DNA of 64,000 nucleotides from Nonomuraea guangzhouensis (lineage in GTDB: Bacteria > Actinomycetota > Actinomycetes > Streptosporangiales > Streptosporangiaceae): positions 62,001 to 126,000 of the forward strand of contig NZ_JAHKRM010000031.1 of NCBI RefSeq assembly GCF_019396345.1, written 5' to 3'. A program made the translations under genes and the position numbers. Positions 21,328 through 28,270 of this stretch are shown piece after piece. The notes beneath the pieces are model-generated. The model searched no databases. It saw only the letters and a program-made list of their open reading frames with translations, and was not told the DNA's origin. Within the stretch, counting starts at the first letter, position 1. Each line of letters begins with the position of its first letter.

Positions 21328-22363
21328 GGTTGAACTCCTTCGGGGCCTGCTCTTCGACGTCATCCCAGGTGAAGTTGCCGTCGTCCTCGTCTTCCGGCTC
21401 AGGGTCGAAGCGTGCGTCGTTGAGCCAGGTGGACGGGTGCGGGGTGAAGCGTTTGGGGCTGCGGCGACGCTCGGGGTCGTCGCGGTAGGCCGCGGCGGCT
21501 GCGATGATCACGGCCGGGTCGGTGCGGTCCTTGATGGCCCTGCGCCATGCGGTTCGGGCTGATGGTTTGCCGACCTTGCGGGGGTAGGCGGTCCAAAACG
21601 CGACGAAGTCGGGGTCCTGGTCGCTACCGCATTCGGGAGGCTTCGGCTTCACGGGCAGCTTGAGGAGCACACCGTCCTCGTCGCTGCTCTCCGACTCCGC
21701 AGGAGGCGACTCGTTTTCACCGTGAGTTACAGACGTACGGTCAGAACCTTTAACACCTTCCCAAGCCCGTACCCGGTGCGCGCCCGCGCGCGAGCCATCG
21801 CTTGCCATCGTTTTGTCATCCTCGAAATGGCTTCCGGATGGCACTTTGCCATCGTCTGATGGCTCCTCGACATCACCTTCGTCTTCACTCGGGGCTGCAG
21901 AAGATTCGTCTAGCGAAGACGCGCCTTCGGCCATTTCGCTGCCATCGCCAGCCATAGGCTTGCCATTCGGTTTGCCATCAGACGATGGCAAATTGCCATC
22001 CGCCCGCTTGTTTCCCCAGCGTGAGGCCGCCCCCCTCTTACCTGCGGCAGACCTGGCGGCACTCACCTCCTTGCCAGGTAGGTACTCGGCGAAGTCGTGG
22101 ATCATCCACCCGTCCTCGACCTCATCCCACAGGCCAACCTCGACCAGCAGCCCAGCCCACGCCTTGCCATCAGGACCGCCGAAGCGGCGCGGCAGCGTGG
22201 ACGGGATCGAGCCGGGCGTCTTGCCCTTCTTGCGTGTGTTGCGGTGGGCGTAGGTCAGACACAACGTCCACAGCCCGAGCGCTGCCATGCCCTCGTCGAG
22301 GTCAAGCAGCGCCAGCACCTTCTCGTGATCGTCGAAGGCGTCATCTATGCGGGCCCATCCCAC
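21317..22363 (-). CDS. Phage replication initiator/helicase-loader-like protein, 348 aa
   Basis: GTG 22363 follows GGAGCACGTAA. The N-terminal ~100 residues (WARIDDAFDDHEKVLALLDL, ALGLWTLCLTYAHRNTR, WEVEDGWMIHDFAEY-like part) form a winged-helix-like initiator domain. The middle (about 110-240) is a long Ser/Asp/Glu/Gly-rich linker. The C-terminal ~90 residues (DFVAFWTAYPRKVGKPSART, RRSPKRFTPHPSTWLNDARF) are the conserved C-domain of phage replication proteins. It sits directly upstream of the helicase-like gene. The linker-coding DNA contains a dense array of TTGCCATC/GATGGC motifs that may be the origin. Confidence 0.85.
   Translation of the reverse strand: MGWARIDDAFDDHEKVLALLDLDEGMAALGLWTLCLTYAHRNTRKKGKTPGSIPSTLPRRFGGPDGKAWAGLLVEVGLWDEVEDGWMIHDFAEYLPGKEVSAARSAAGKRGAASRWGNKRADGNLPSSDGKPNGKPMAGDGSEMAEGASSLDESSAAPSEDEGDVEEPSDDGKVPSGSHFEDDKTMASDGSRAGAHRVRAWEGVKGSDRTSVTHGENESPPAESESSDEDGVLLKLPVKPKPPECGSDQDPDFVAFWTAYPRKVGKPSARTAWRRAIKDRTDPAVIIAAAAAYRDDPERRRSPKRFTPHPSTWLNDARFDPEPEDEDDGNFTWDDVEEQAPKEFNHDR
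21792..22002. repeat. Iteron-like GCCATC/GATGGC array, candidate replication origin
   Basis: About ten copies of GCCATC or its complement GATGGC (several as TTGCCATC) occur within 210 bp, including pairs facing each other at 21848/21858 and 21975/21985. They lie in the linker region of the initiator gene. Lambda-type phages place the origin inside the initiator gene in the same way. The repeats also encode a low-complexity Asp-Gly/Ser linker, so a coding explanation is not excluded. Confidence 0.5.
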
Positions 22364-22472
22364 TTACGTGCTCCAGTTGGTGAGTAGTTCTGCGATCAGG
22401 TCCGGAGCGGGACCTGTCTTCGGGGTTGGTCCACCGAGTCCCCCAGGTCACTCAGGTGTTCGAGTTAGTTGG

Positions 22473-22970
22473 TCAAACTGGAAGCGTGATCGTGAGCCCT
22501 ATGGGGCCGAATTGATCGACCAGATCGGCCCAGGCGCTGCCGCGAATGCGACTGCGCTTGGTGTGCCAGCTCCCCCGCGAGTAGCTCCAGGTGCGCCCCA
22601 GGGAGTCGCTGACAAGGGCCCCGGGGGGAGGCTCAGCGGGTGCGTCCGCCGAGATCCCAAGCTCGGCGAGTCGCCTGTGGAACCAAGGGTTGGCCAGGTA
22701 ACGGTCCGAACCTTCGGGGGCCGTCACGTTCCAGCCCGGCCGGTTCGCGTTGAGGCTGTTGCAGCGGTGGCATAACAGACCACGTACCGCCCAGGTGCCG
22801 AGTGCGTTCTCGTGGTCGATAAAGAGCTTCCCGCTGGTGTTGCCTTGCGGGGCGGTGCCGCAGATCTCGCAGCGCTGCCCAGACTCTTGGAGCATTTGCT
22901 CATAGGTGGCGCAGCTCAGGCCGTAGTGCTTGTGATGACAGTTGGCATGGCCGGGCAGCGTACGAATCAC
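22473..22970 (-). CDS. Recombination endonuclease VII-type HNH nuclease
   Basis: AAGGGAG precedes GTG 22970. CHHKHYGLSCATYEQMLQ, CEICGTAPQG, FIDHENALGTWAVRGLLCHR then CNSLNANRPG reproduce endonuclease VII (PF02945): two CxxC zinc pairs (CEIC and CHRC), the His of IDH as metal/general base, and VRGLLCxxCN. T4 endonuclease VII resolves Holliday junctions and branched DNA. Residues about 120-165 add a Trp/Arg-rich C-terminal extension. The gene diverges from the Phd-like antitoxin. Confidence 0.9.
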   Translation of the reverse strand: MIRTLPGHANCHHKHYGLSCATYEQMLQESGQRCEICGTAPQGNTSGKLFIDHENALGTWAVRGLLCHRCNSLNANRPGWNVTAPEGSDRYLANPWFHRRLAELGISADAPAEPPPGALVSDSLGRTWSYSRGSWHTKRSRIRGSAWADLVDQFGPIGLTITLPV

Positions 22971-23045
22971 CAGGGTCTCCCTTGCATCCAAGTGACACTC
23001 GTGTACACCAGCGTACTCCAGATGACCCACAGGTACACTAGGGTC
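22971..23045. promoter_or_regulatory. Divergent promoter region with GTAC half-sites
   Basis: The 75 bp between endonuclease VII (-) and the antitoxin (+) contains GTGTACACC, GCGTACTCC and GGTACACT in close order. TACACT is a good -10 hexamer placed so that transcription would begin at the antitoxin ATG (leaderless). Phd-type antitoxins bind such short palindromes in their own promoters. Confidence 0.5.
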
Positions 23046-23231
23046 ATGGCTCAGGCAGCGCAGGACCTCAGCACGCGCGAAGTACGCGCCAAGCTGGCCG
23101 ACGTCATCAACGACGCCGCGGCCTACGGCACGGTCACGTTCATCACGTCCCGCGGCCGGCGCATCGCCGCTGTGGTCCCCGTAGCCGTTGGCGAGGCTGC
23201 GATCGAGCCGGCCGATCCCTCCGACTCCTGA
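23046..23231 (+). CDS. Phd/YefM-type antitoxin without adjacent toxin
   Basis: The 61-aa protein has LSTREVRAKLADVINDA, TVTFITSRGRRIAAVVPVAV: the N-terminal Phd/YefM DNA-binding fold (short helix, beta strand pairs). The toxin-binding tail is very short (GEAAIEPADPSDS). No toxin gene follows: the next 538 bp are non-coding. It could be an orphan antitoxin acting as an anti-toxin defence or as a transcription repressor of its own and the divergent nuclease gene. Confidence 0.88.
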   Translation: MAQAAQDLSTREVRAKLADVINDAAAYGTVTFITSRGRRIAAVVPVAVGEAAIEPADPSDS

Positions 23232-23769
23232 CCGCGCCTCAACGCCCCCGAAGATCACGACGTCCTCCGTTCCGGCTCGGGCGGGGTTGGGAAGGCATGT
23301 CGCTGAGGGCTTGGCCCGTGACGACTGGAACAGATCGGTCGATGCGGCATGTGGGGCCCCTGTCGTGGAGCGGGTCGGGTTGGCGTGTCGGCATGGCAGG
23401 CACAGGTCATGGCTTGGCAGGTCGCACGGGGGTGTGGCGGATGTGGGCAGCGCAGTCGTGGTGTTGATGGGCTGAAGGCTCGGCTCGTCGGCCAGGATGG
23501 GAGTGGGGTGGACTGTCGCGATGGCCAGGTCGGATGTACGGCTCGGCCGGACGAGGCTCGTCGACGTGCGGCGGGGTGGCACGGCAGGGCTGGTCGGCCT
23601 GTAGTGGGCAGCGCGGGGATGGGCTGTCGGCGCGGGCCGGCATGGCGGGTTCGTGTCTAGGCATGAGGTGTCGAATCGGCGTGCCATGAGACAGGCGTGA
23701 CGAAGGCAAGTCGGATTTGGGCTAGCCGCATCGGCGTGCGCGGCGTCGCGGAACGTCACATCCATGGGG
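23232..23769. other. 538-bp non-coding tract with extreme G-over-C strand skew
   Basis: In 23281-23700 a hand count gives 197 G and 93 C on the + strand. No frame here looks like a real protein on either strand. The minus-strand transcript of the leftward unit would therefore be C-rich and G-poor. GGCATG, GGTCGG and CTCGTCG recur irregularly. A Rho-utilisation (rut) site, a structured RNA or a replication-linked element are possible. Confidence 0.5.
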
Positions 23770-24507
23770 TTAGATCCGCTCCCACGCGAGCAGCTCGAAC
23801 TTGCCGTCCGATCGGCCGCGGTCGGCGCCGATCCCGATGTCCTCGCCGCGCTCCCAGATGCGGCCCCACGCCTCCGTGGTGAGGAAGTCGTCGTGGACCT
23901 TCACTTCGAACTCGATGAGTGGGCGTTCGACGTACTCGACCCGGTTGATGCTGGACCGCGGGCCTTGCGGGGTCATGACGTGCTTGATGCGCTCCTCGAC
24001 ACCGGTTGGCTCTTTCACGCCGAGCCCGATGTAGACCTCGGGGACGAACGCGCGCTCCGAGATCGTCGCCATGAGGCCCTTGCGGAAGCCCTTCGGCAGC
24101 GGCCGGCCGACCTCCGTGTCGTGGGCGGTCTTGCCGTCCCAGTCGGTGCCGGGGTAGGCGCTGTTGGCCCACTCTTTGATGGCGGCTTTCATGCAGCGGC
24201 CCTCGTAGGCGAGCTCGCCGGTGTCGGGGATGCGCTTAAACCCGTTGATCGACGGCGCTGCGTCGGACTCCAGGAGGGCGTCGGCGAGTTCATCCGCGGT
24301 CGGCTGCCGGTCGGGGAACCGCTCGGCCAGCGTCTTCTGGGTGAGTTCCTGAAGGTCGCGGTCGCCGAGTTCCATGCGCGTCTTCAGCCAGCCCTTGATG
24401 ACCGACTCGCTTGACGGCACCCCGCCCACGATCTTGTCGAGGACCTGCAGGCGCACCCGGTAGCGGGCCACGCTTGACTGGACGCCGAAGATGTCCGTAG
24501 CGCCCAC
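23770..24507 (-). CDS. Conserved phage protein with RAMP-like Gly-rich C-terminal motif, 245 aa
   Basis: Start GTG 24507. Conserved blocks include KIVGGVPSSESVIKGWLKTR, YEGRCMKAAIKEWANSAYPG, KGLMATISERAFVPEVYIGL, HVMTPQGPRSSINRVEYVER and near the end WGRIWERGEDIGIGADRGRS followed by DGKFELLAWERI. This pattern is shared by a protein family of Gram-positive phages annotated only as hypothetical. The ending (GxGADR-S-GxF-V) resembles the glycine-rich loop of RAMP/Cas7-like folds. That relation is my inference. It forms a pair with the coiled-coil gene upstream. Confidence 0.7.
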   Translation of the reverse strand: MGATDIFGVQSSVARYRVRLQVLDKIVGGVPSSESVIKGWLKTRMELGDRDLQELTQKTLAERFPDRQPTADELADALLESDAAPSINGFKRIPDTGELAYEGRCMKAAIKEWANSAYPGTDWDGKTAHDTEVGRPLPKGFRKGLMATISERAFVPEVYIGLGVKEPTGVEERIKHVMTPQGPRSSINRVEYVERPLIEFEVKVHDDFLTTEAWGRIWERGEDIGIGADRGRSDGKFELLAWERI

Positions 24508-24508
24508 G

Positions 24509-24919
24509 TCAGCCCACCGCCTTCTGGGGCGCGGAGGGGACCGCGGCCAAACCCGGCCGGGCGGCCTGCTTCAGAGCCGCCTCAGCCTGCACCCGCTTGC
24601 GCTTCTCCTCGTCGACCTTCGCCTGCAGGTCCGCCACATAGTCGGCGATGGACTGCGGTAGTTCCTCCGGGTGGGCCAGCTCGACCCTGGTGCGGCGCAG
24701 CGCACGCTTGGCTTGCCCGTACTGGACGACCACTGCCTGCACCTGCGTGGCGCCCTGTACGGCGCGGAACAGGTTGAACAGGTCTCGCGGGCTCTTGCCC
24801 TTCAAGCTCTGGCCGGTGATCGTCTCGATGTCGGCGCGCAGATCCGGGTCGCCCTGGATCAGCGCCAGCACGGCGTCGAACTCCTCCGCGGTGTACTCCT
24901 GCGGCTTCTTCTGCTTCAT
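24509..24919 (-). CDS. Coiled-coil phage protein paired with the RAMP-like gene, 136 aa
   Basis: MKQKKPQEYTAEEFDAVLAL, then DLFNLFRAVQGATQVQAVVV and a C-terminal coiled coil (IADYVADLQAKVDEEKRKRV). It ends 2 bp before the next GTG, so translational coupling is likely. No family recognised. Confidence 0.6.
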   Translation of the reverse strand: MKQKKPQEYTAEEFDAVLALIQGDPDLRADIETITGQSLKGKSPRDLFNLFRAVQGATQVQAVVVQYGQAKRALRRTRVELAHPEELPQSIADYVADLQAKVDEEKRKRVQAEAALKQAARPGLAAVPSAPQKAVG

Positions 24920-24939
24920 GATCGTGTCCTTGAGGGTTG

Positions 24940-25248
24940 TCAGGCAGCGGGAATGCCGGCGCTCGCGGCGCGGCGCATACGACGGCGACGCTCGGAGGCG
25001 CGCTCGTCCTCGTTCAGGCCGCCCCACGTGCCGTACTTCTCGGGGCGGGACATGGCGTAGTCGACGCATTCATTGCGCACTGGGCACTGGCTGCAGATGG
25101 CTTTGGCCTTCCGCTCACGCACGTCACGCTCGGGCGGACGTTCGCCGTCCGGGCCGAAGAACAGGACAAGGTCCTCACCCCGGCACGCGGCGTCGTCCTG
25201 CCAGGCCCAGCTAGGGCGCGGGCGGTCGAGCTGTCGACGAATACTCAT
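24940..25248 (-). CDS. WhiB-like [4Fe-4S] transcription factor, phage-borne
   Basis: CGGAGGCGAACC precedes ATG 25248. The four cluster Cys are at residues 22, 52, 55 and 61 (C-x29-C-x2-C-x5-C), followed by the WhiB turn YGTWGGLNEDERASERRRR and a basic DNA-binding tail. The family is restricted to actinobacteria and their phages; phage members (such as TM4 WhiB) can shut down host whiB and affect superinfection. This one probably regulates host or phage genes through the sigma factor. Confidence 0.95.
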   Translation of the reverse strand: MSIRRQLDRPRPSWAWQDDAACRGEDLVLFFGPDGERPPERDVRERKAKAICSQCPVRNECVDYAMSRPEKYGTWGGLNEDERASERRRRMRRAASAGIPAA

Positions 25249-25451
25249 TGGTTCGCCTCCGTTCGGTGGTGTTCGAGGTCGGACGGATCCGTCCGGTGCT
25301 GTCCGGCTGCGACCGCGGAGCGTGCGAGTTGGGCCATGGCAGCCGCTCCAGCCCGTACCTCGGCAGGAGCGGACTCGTCAGCGGCGGCAGCGTCCAGGCA
25401 GGGGATGTGGCGGGCTATCCGTTCGAGGTCGTCAGCAAGGTCAGGCGCCAT
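25245..25451 (-). CDS. Unknown helical 68-aa protein
   Basis: ATG 25451 overlaps the upstream stop, and the end overlaps the WhiB start. Ala-rich helices (APAEVRAGAAAMAQLARSAV) with one Cys. Unknown. Confidence 0.5.
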   Translation of the reverse strand: MAPDLADDLERIARHIPCLDAAAADESAPAEVRAGAAAMAQLARSAVAAGQHRTDPSDLEHHRTEANQ

Positions 25452-25695
25452 CGGAGGGCACCTCCGCGGCGGGAGAGTCCTGCACGGCTGGCGCCGCAGA
25501 CAGGCGAGGCGGTACGGGCGGCAGCTCGCCGAGCTCACGGAGCTTCCTCACGTACTGGCAGATCGCTTCTCGGGACACGTCCATCGCTTCTGCGGCCTGC
25601 TCGTACGTCAGGCCGCGCACGCGGAGGGCCCGGTACTGGGCGAGACGCTGGGCCATGGGAGGGCCGCCGCGGGGGCGGCCGGGACGGTTAGGCAT
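25441..25695 (-). CDS. Helix-turn-helix protein, 84 aa
   Basis: ATG 25695 overlaps the upstream stop. LRVRGLTYEQAAEAMDVSRE followed by AICQYVRKLRELG is a sigma-70 region-4-like helix-turn-helix. The N-terminus is Pro/Arg-rich (MPNRPGRPRGGPPM), like an AT-hook (GRPRGG). It should bind DNA. Confidence 0.75.
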   Translation of the reverse strand: MPNRPGRPRGGPPMAQRLAQYRALRVRGLTYEQAAEAMDVSREAICQYVRKLRELGELPPVPPRLSAAPAVQDSPAAEVPSDGA

Positions 25696-26014
25696 CGGCC
25701 GGCACCTGCTTCCGCAGTGCACGGTCGTACCGCCGCGTCGTCTCCTCGCAAACGCCCAGGCGTGCGGCAGCCTGCTCGCGTGTCTCGCCCCACGAAAGGA
25801 GGTCCACGTAGTCCTCCCGGCGGCCCTGCACCACGGCCTGGTACGCCGCACGCGCATGTGCCGCACACTCCAGCCGGGACAGCGGCTGCGGCGGCCCGTC
25901 TTCCGGGCGTCCGGCTCTCTTCCAACGCTGATAGCAGGCCGAGCACCAGCCGAACGCGCCGTGCAGCCCGAAGTGTGTGCAGAAGGAGCATCGGACGATC
26001 TGGGAGCTGGTCAC
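25688..26014 (-). CDS. Zinc-finger plus helix-turn-helix protein, 108 aa
   Basis: GTG 26014 overlaps the upstream stop. CSFC near residue 9 and CSACYQRWKRAGRPE near residue 24 form a zinc ribbon. WGETREQAAARLGVCEETTR followed by RYDRAL is a C-terminal HTH. Proteins of this build recur in actinophages and are probably transcription regulators. Confidence 0.75.
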   Translation of the reverse strand: MTSSQIVRCSFCTHFGLHGAFGWCSACYQRWKRAGRPEDGPPQPLSRLECAAHARAAYQAVVQGRREDYVDLLSWGETREQAAARLGVCEETTRRYDRALRKQVPADA

Positions 26015-26154
26015 AGCAGCGGCCCTCCTTGCTGGGGCTCGTCGGGAAGGTCGGGAAGGGCGCCGGTTGGCGGGTCCTCACGGCGGGCGTCGCACACCGC
26101 CCAGTGGTCCAGGAGGGCTTGCTGGCAACAGGGGCGGAGATCGGGGGATGTCAC
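26011..26154 (-). CDS. 47-aa linking ORF
   Basis: GTG 26154 overlaps the stop of the cytosine methyltransferase, and its stop overlaps the next GTG. The product VTSPDLRPCCQQALLDHWAV has CC and a later C, then a Pro/Asp-rich tail. Exact coupling at both ends supports translation; function unknown. Confidence 0.5.
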   Translation of the reverse strand: MTSPDLRPCCQQALLDHWAVCDARREDPPTGALPDLPDEPQQGGPLL

Positions 26155-28100
26155 GCGACCTCCTCGGCGTGAAGGGAGGCGCGGAGTCGGCTGCCGATCC
26201 AGTGCCCGACCGGAGGGCTGACGGCGTTGCCGAAACCGTCGACCTGGTCGCGCGCGGAGCCCCAGACGGTGAAGGTGCCCTTGTGGTCGGCGAAGTCGAC
26301 GTCGAAGCCGCAGCCGGCGCCGACCTCGTGCGAGGCCATCATGCGGAAGTAGCAGTCTTCGAGCTTCAGGTTCGCGAGGACCTCGCGCCATTGGGTGTGG
26401 GGTGGTTCGGCGCCGTTCTGCGTGTGCCAGCCGGAGAAGAGCATGCTCTGGGTGATCGCGGATCCGACGACAGTGCCGAGCGGGTCGTCGAGGCCGTGGG
26501 CGCGGTACTTCGCTTCGTCGATCGACCCGTTGTTCTTGATGGTCCCGGCTGCGGTGAGCACGCCGGGGATCTGGTCGGACGTGACGGTGGGCATGGCTTC
26601 GGCATGCGATGTCGGGGTGGTGTTCTTCCGGAACGGAAGGACACCGGTAGAGAGCAGCGCCATGGTCTCCGAGCCGCCCTGTGTGGGGAGTGTCTCGTCG
26701 ACGCCACGAGGTGCGCCCTGGAAGTTGTTCACCGCGACCAGGACCGCCTTCTCGTGCGTGCTCGTGACCGTGTCCATCGGCTGGGTGATGTGCTTGCCGT
26801 CGCCGTTGTGCCGGTGCGCGACCATCACCTGTCCGGTCACCAGGGCGACCGGGGGCGCGAGAAGTGCCTGGGTGTTGGTCGCGGTCTGCGAGGGCAGAGG
26901 CGCGCCCAGGTCGCGGGTGCGGCAGTCGGAGCCGGGGCGTTCGTAGGTGTTCCCGGCGGCGGCGATGAGCGCGCCGGTCGAGAGGATCGAGGTCTCCTGC
27001 TGGCTGGTCTGCGTGACGAGGGGCTGCCACGGATGGCGTTCGGATCCGCGCTGGGATTTGGCCGGCATGAGGACGGCGGGAAAGTCGGCGAACCGCTGCT
27101 TGCATCGCTCGGCCCTGGCCATGGTGGCTGGTGCGAGCGGGCTGAGGATGGTCTCGCCGGTCGTCTTGTCCGTGAATTCGCGGAGCGGCTTGTCTCCGAT
27201 CCGGGTGCCGAGGTTGGACAGGTCGAGCGCGTTCAGCGACGGCGCGAATGGGGGGATCACGACACGCCTGCATGAGGGGCACCGATAGTCGTACTGCTTG
27301 CCGTAGCGGACGCTGCCGGTGGGCGGGATCCCGGTCTTCCACGTCCATACGGCTTGGACGATGGTGCTGCATCCGGAGCACCACGACTCGGGCCGGTGGT
27401 CGAGGTCCGGGGTGGGCAGGCGTTCGTCCCAGAAGATCCAGTAGCCGCGGTCGCGGGACTGCGGGACGCCGAAGAACATGCTGTTGAGGTAGAGGACGCG
27501 GTGCTTGTAGCTCAGGACGCCGAACTGCTTGAGCCACCACCGGTACGTGGAACCGTCGCCGTACTTCTTGCCCTGCACGGCCGGGCCCCACGAGGTGAGT
27601 TCGGTGGTGCACTCAATGAGGGCCATCCGAGGGTGGTGCTCGGCGACGTAGTGAAGCGCGCAGTTCGCCGTGGCGCGGTCGCGCTCTGATCGGGTGACGC
27701 GCTCTTCGAAGTCGGGGTCGTCGAGCTCGAACAGCGCCAGGCCCTGCTCGTAGGCCTTCTGGGTGTTGGCCTGCGAGTGGTTGACGCAGCTCACGCCGGC
27801 GACCAGGAGATCAGCCGGGGGCAGGTCCCTGACGGAGTGGTAGTCGGACGACTCCCGGTCGACCAGGTCCGCGATCCAGTGCTCGGCGTTCGGGTGGTTG
27901 GCCTCGTGGACCTCGACCTTGTAGGCGTTGTGGTTCGCCGCCATGATCGTGGTGAACCCCGCGAGCTCGATGCCCTGCGTCAATCCACCGAATCCGCTGA
28001 AGAGGTCAACGGCGATGAGGTCGTCGTGGCGGAACCGGCGCCGGCGTACGGCGGGGCGATGTGTCGCAACGCGGTGCGGCTGCGAAGGTCGGCGACTCAA
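26151..28100 (-). CDS. Divergent C5-cytosine DNA methyltransferase
   Basis: TTG 28100 follows GGAGGAG. Motif I VDLFSGFGGLTQGIELAGF binds AdoMet. The motif IV Cys is residue 105 in AGVSCVNHSQANTQ, where the usual Pro-Cys is Ser-Cys. Motif VI normally has ENV but here reads LIECTTELTSWGP (E163, C164). Motif VIII is FFGVPQSRDRGYW with Q214 and R218; motif X is DGFGNAVSPPVGHWI. A zinc ribbon (CSGC... CPSC near 245-280) and a long target-recognition region with repeated Thr/Ser patterns are inserted. It is one of the few long genes of the element. The Cys-variant motifs resemble a phage-specific subgroup that carries S-x-x-C-T/V-x-H-S, so the product may be an unusual base modification. Confidence 0.9.
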   Translation of the reverse strand: MSRRPSQPHRVATHRPAVRRRRFRHDDLIAVDLFSGFGGLTQGIELAGFTTIMAANHNAYKVEVHEANHPNAEHWIADLVDRESSDYHSVRDLPPADLLVAGVSCVNHSQANTQKAYEQGLALFELDDPDFEERVTRSERDRATANCALHYVAEHHPRMALIECTTELTSWGPAVQGKKYGDGSTYRWWLKQFGVLSYKHRVLYLNSMFFGVPQSRDRGYWIFWDERLPTPDLDHRPESWCSGCSTIVQAVWTWKTGIPPTGSVRYGKQYDYRCPSCRRVVIPPFAPSLNALDLSNLGTRIGDKPLREFTDKTTGETILSPLAPATMARAERCKQRFADFPAVLMPAKSQRGSERHPWQPLVTQTSQQETSILSTGALIAAAGNTYERPGSDCRTRDLGAPLPSQTATNTQALLAPPVALVTGQVMVAHRHNGDGKHITQPMDTVTSTHEKAVLVAVNNFQGAPRGVDETLPTQGGSETMALLSTGVLPFRKNTTPTSHAEAMPTVTSDQIPGVLTAAGTIKNNGSIDEAKYRAHGLDDPLGTVVGSAITQSMLFSGWHTQNGAEPPHTQWREVLANLKLEDCYFRMMASHEVGAGCGFDVDFADHKGTFTVWGSARDQVDGFGNAVSPPVGHWIGSRLRASLHAEEVA

Positions 28101-28270
28101 CGAGACTCCTCCTCGGGGAACACGTCGTGCAGGTCGTCGGCGAGGGCGTCGCGGACGAGTTGCTCGTGACGAGGCGGGATGTGCTCGTCGCGAAGGATGC
28201 GCGAGACGATGACCAGGTAGCCGACGATCATGGCGATCACGGCGACGGCGGGGAGGATGAGGTCAGCCAC
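28097..28270 (-). CDS. Small membrane protein, 57 aa
   Basis: GTG 28270 overlaps the upstream stop. One N-terminal transmembrane helix (VADLILPAVAVIAMIVGYLV), then a cytoplasmic tail with HEQLVRDALADDLHD. It overlaps the methyltransferase start, so both should be co-translated. Unknown role. Confidence 0.6.
   Translation of the reverse strand: MADLILPAVAVIAMIVGYLVIVSRILRDEHIPPRHEQLVRDALADDLHDVFPEEESR

Noticed and set aside
22364-22472. A short frame ending GPAPDLIAELLTNWST upstream of the initiator gene
   Set aside because: It looks coding-like in its last 16 codons, but an in-frame stop lies just before and no start codon follows it. Possibly a remnant of a gene tail; not listed as a gene.
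23046-23231. Complete toxin-antitoxin pair
   Set aside because: No toxin-like frame follows the Phd protein, and the divergent gene is an endonuclease VII, not a known toxin.
22473-23765. A 430-codon open frame on the minus strand through the skewed tract into endonuclease VII
   Set aside because: The first 260 codons are Pro/Thr/Ser/His low-complexity from C-rich DNA, and they run opposite to the Phd antitoxin. A good RBS and GTG at 22970 define the nuclease start.
26011-27612. A 533-codon minus frame over the cytosine methyltransferase
   Set aside because: A +1 frame of the methyltransferase. Only its last 47 codons, after the methyltransferase stop, look translated and are listed separately.
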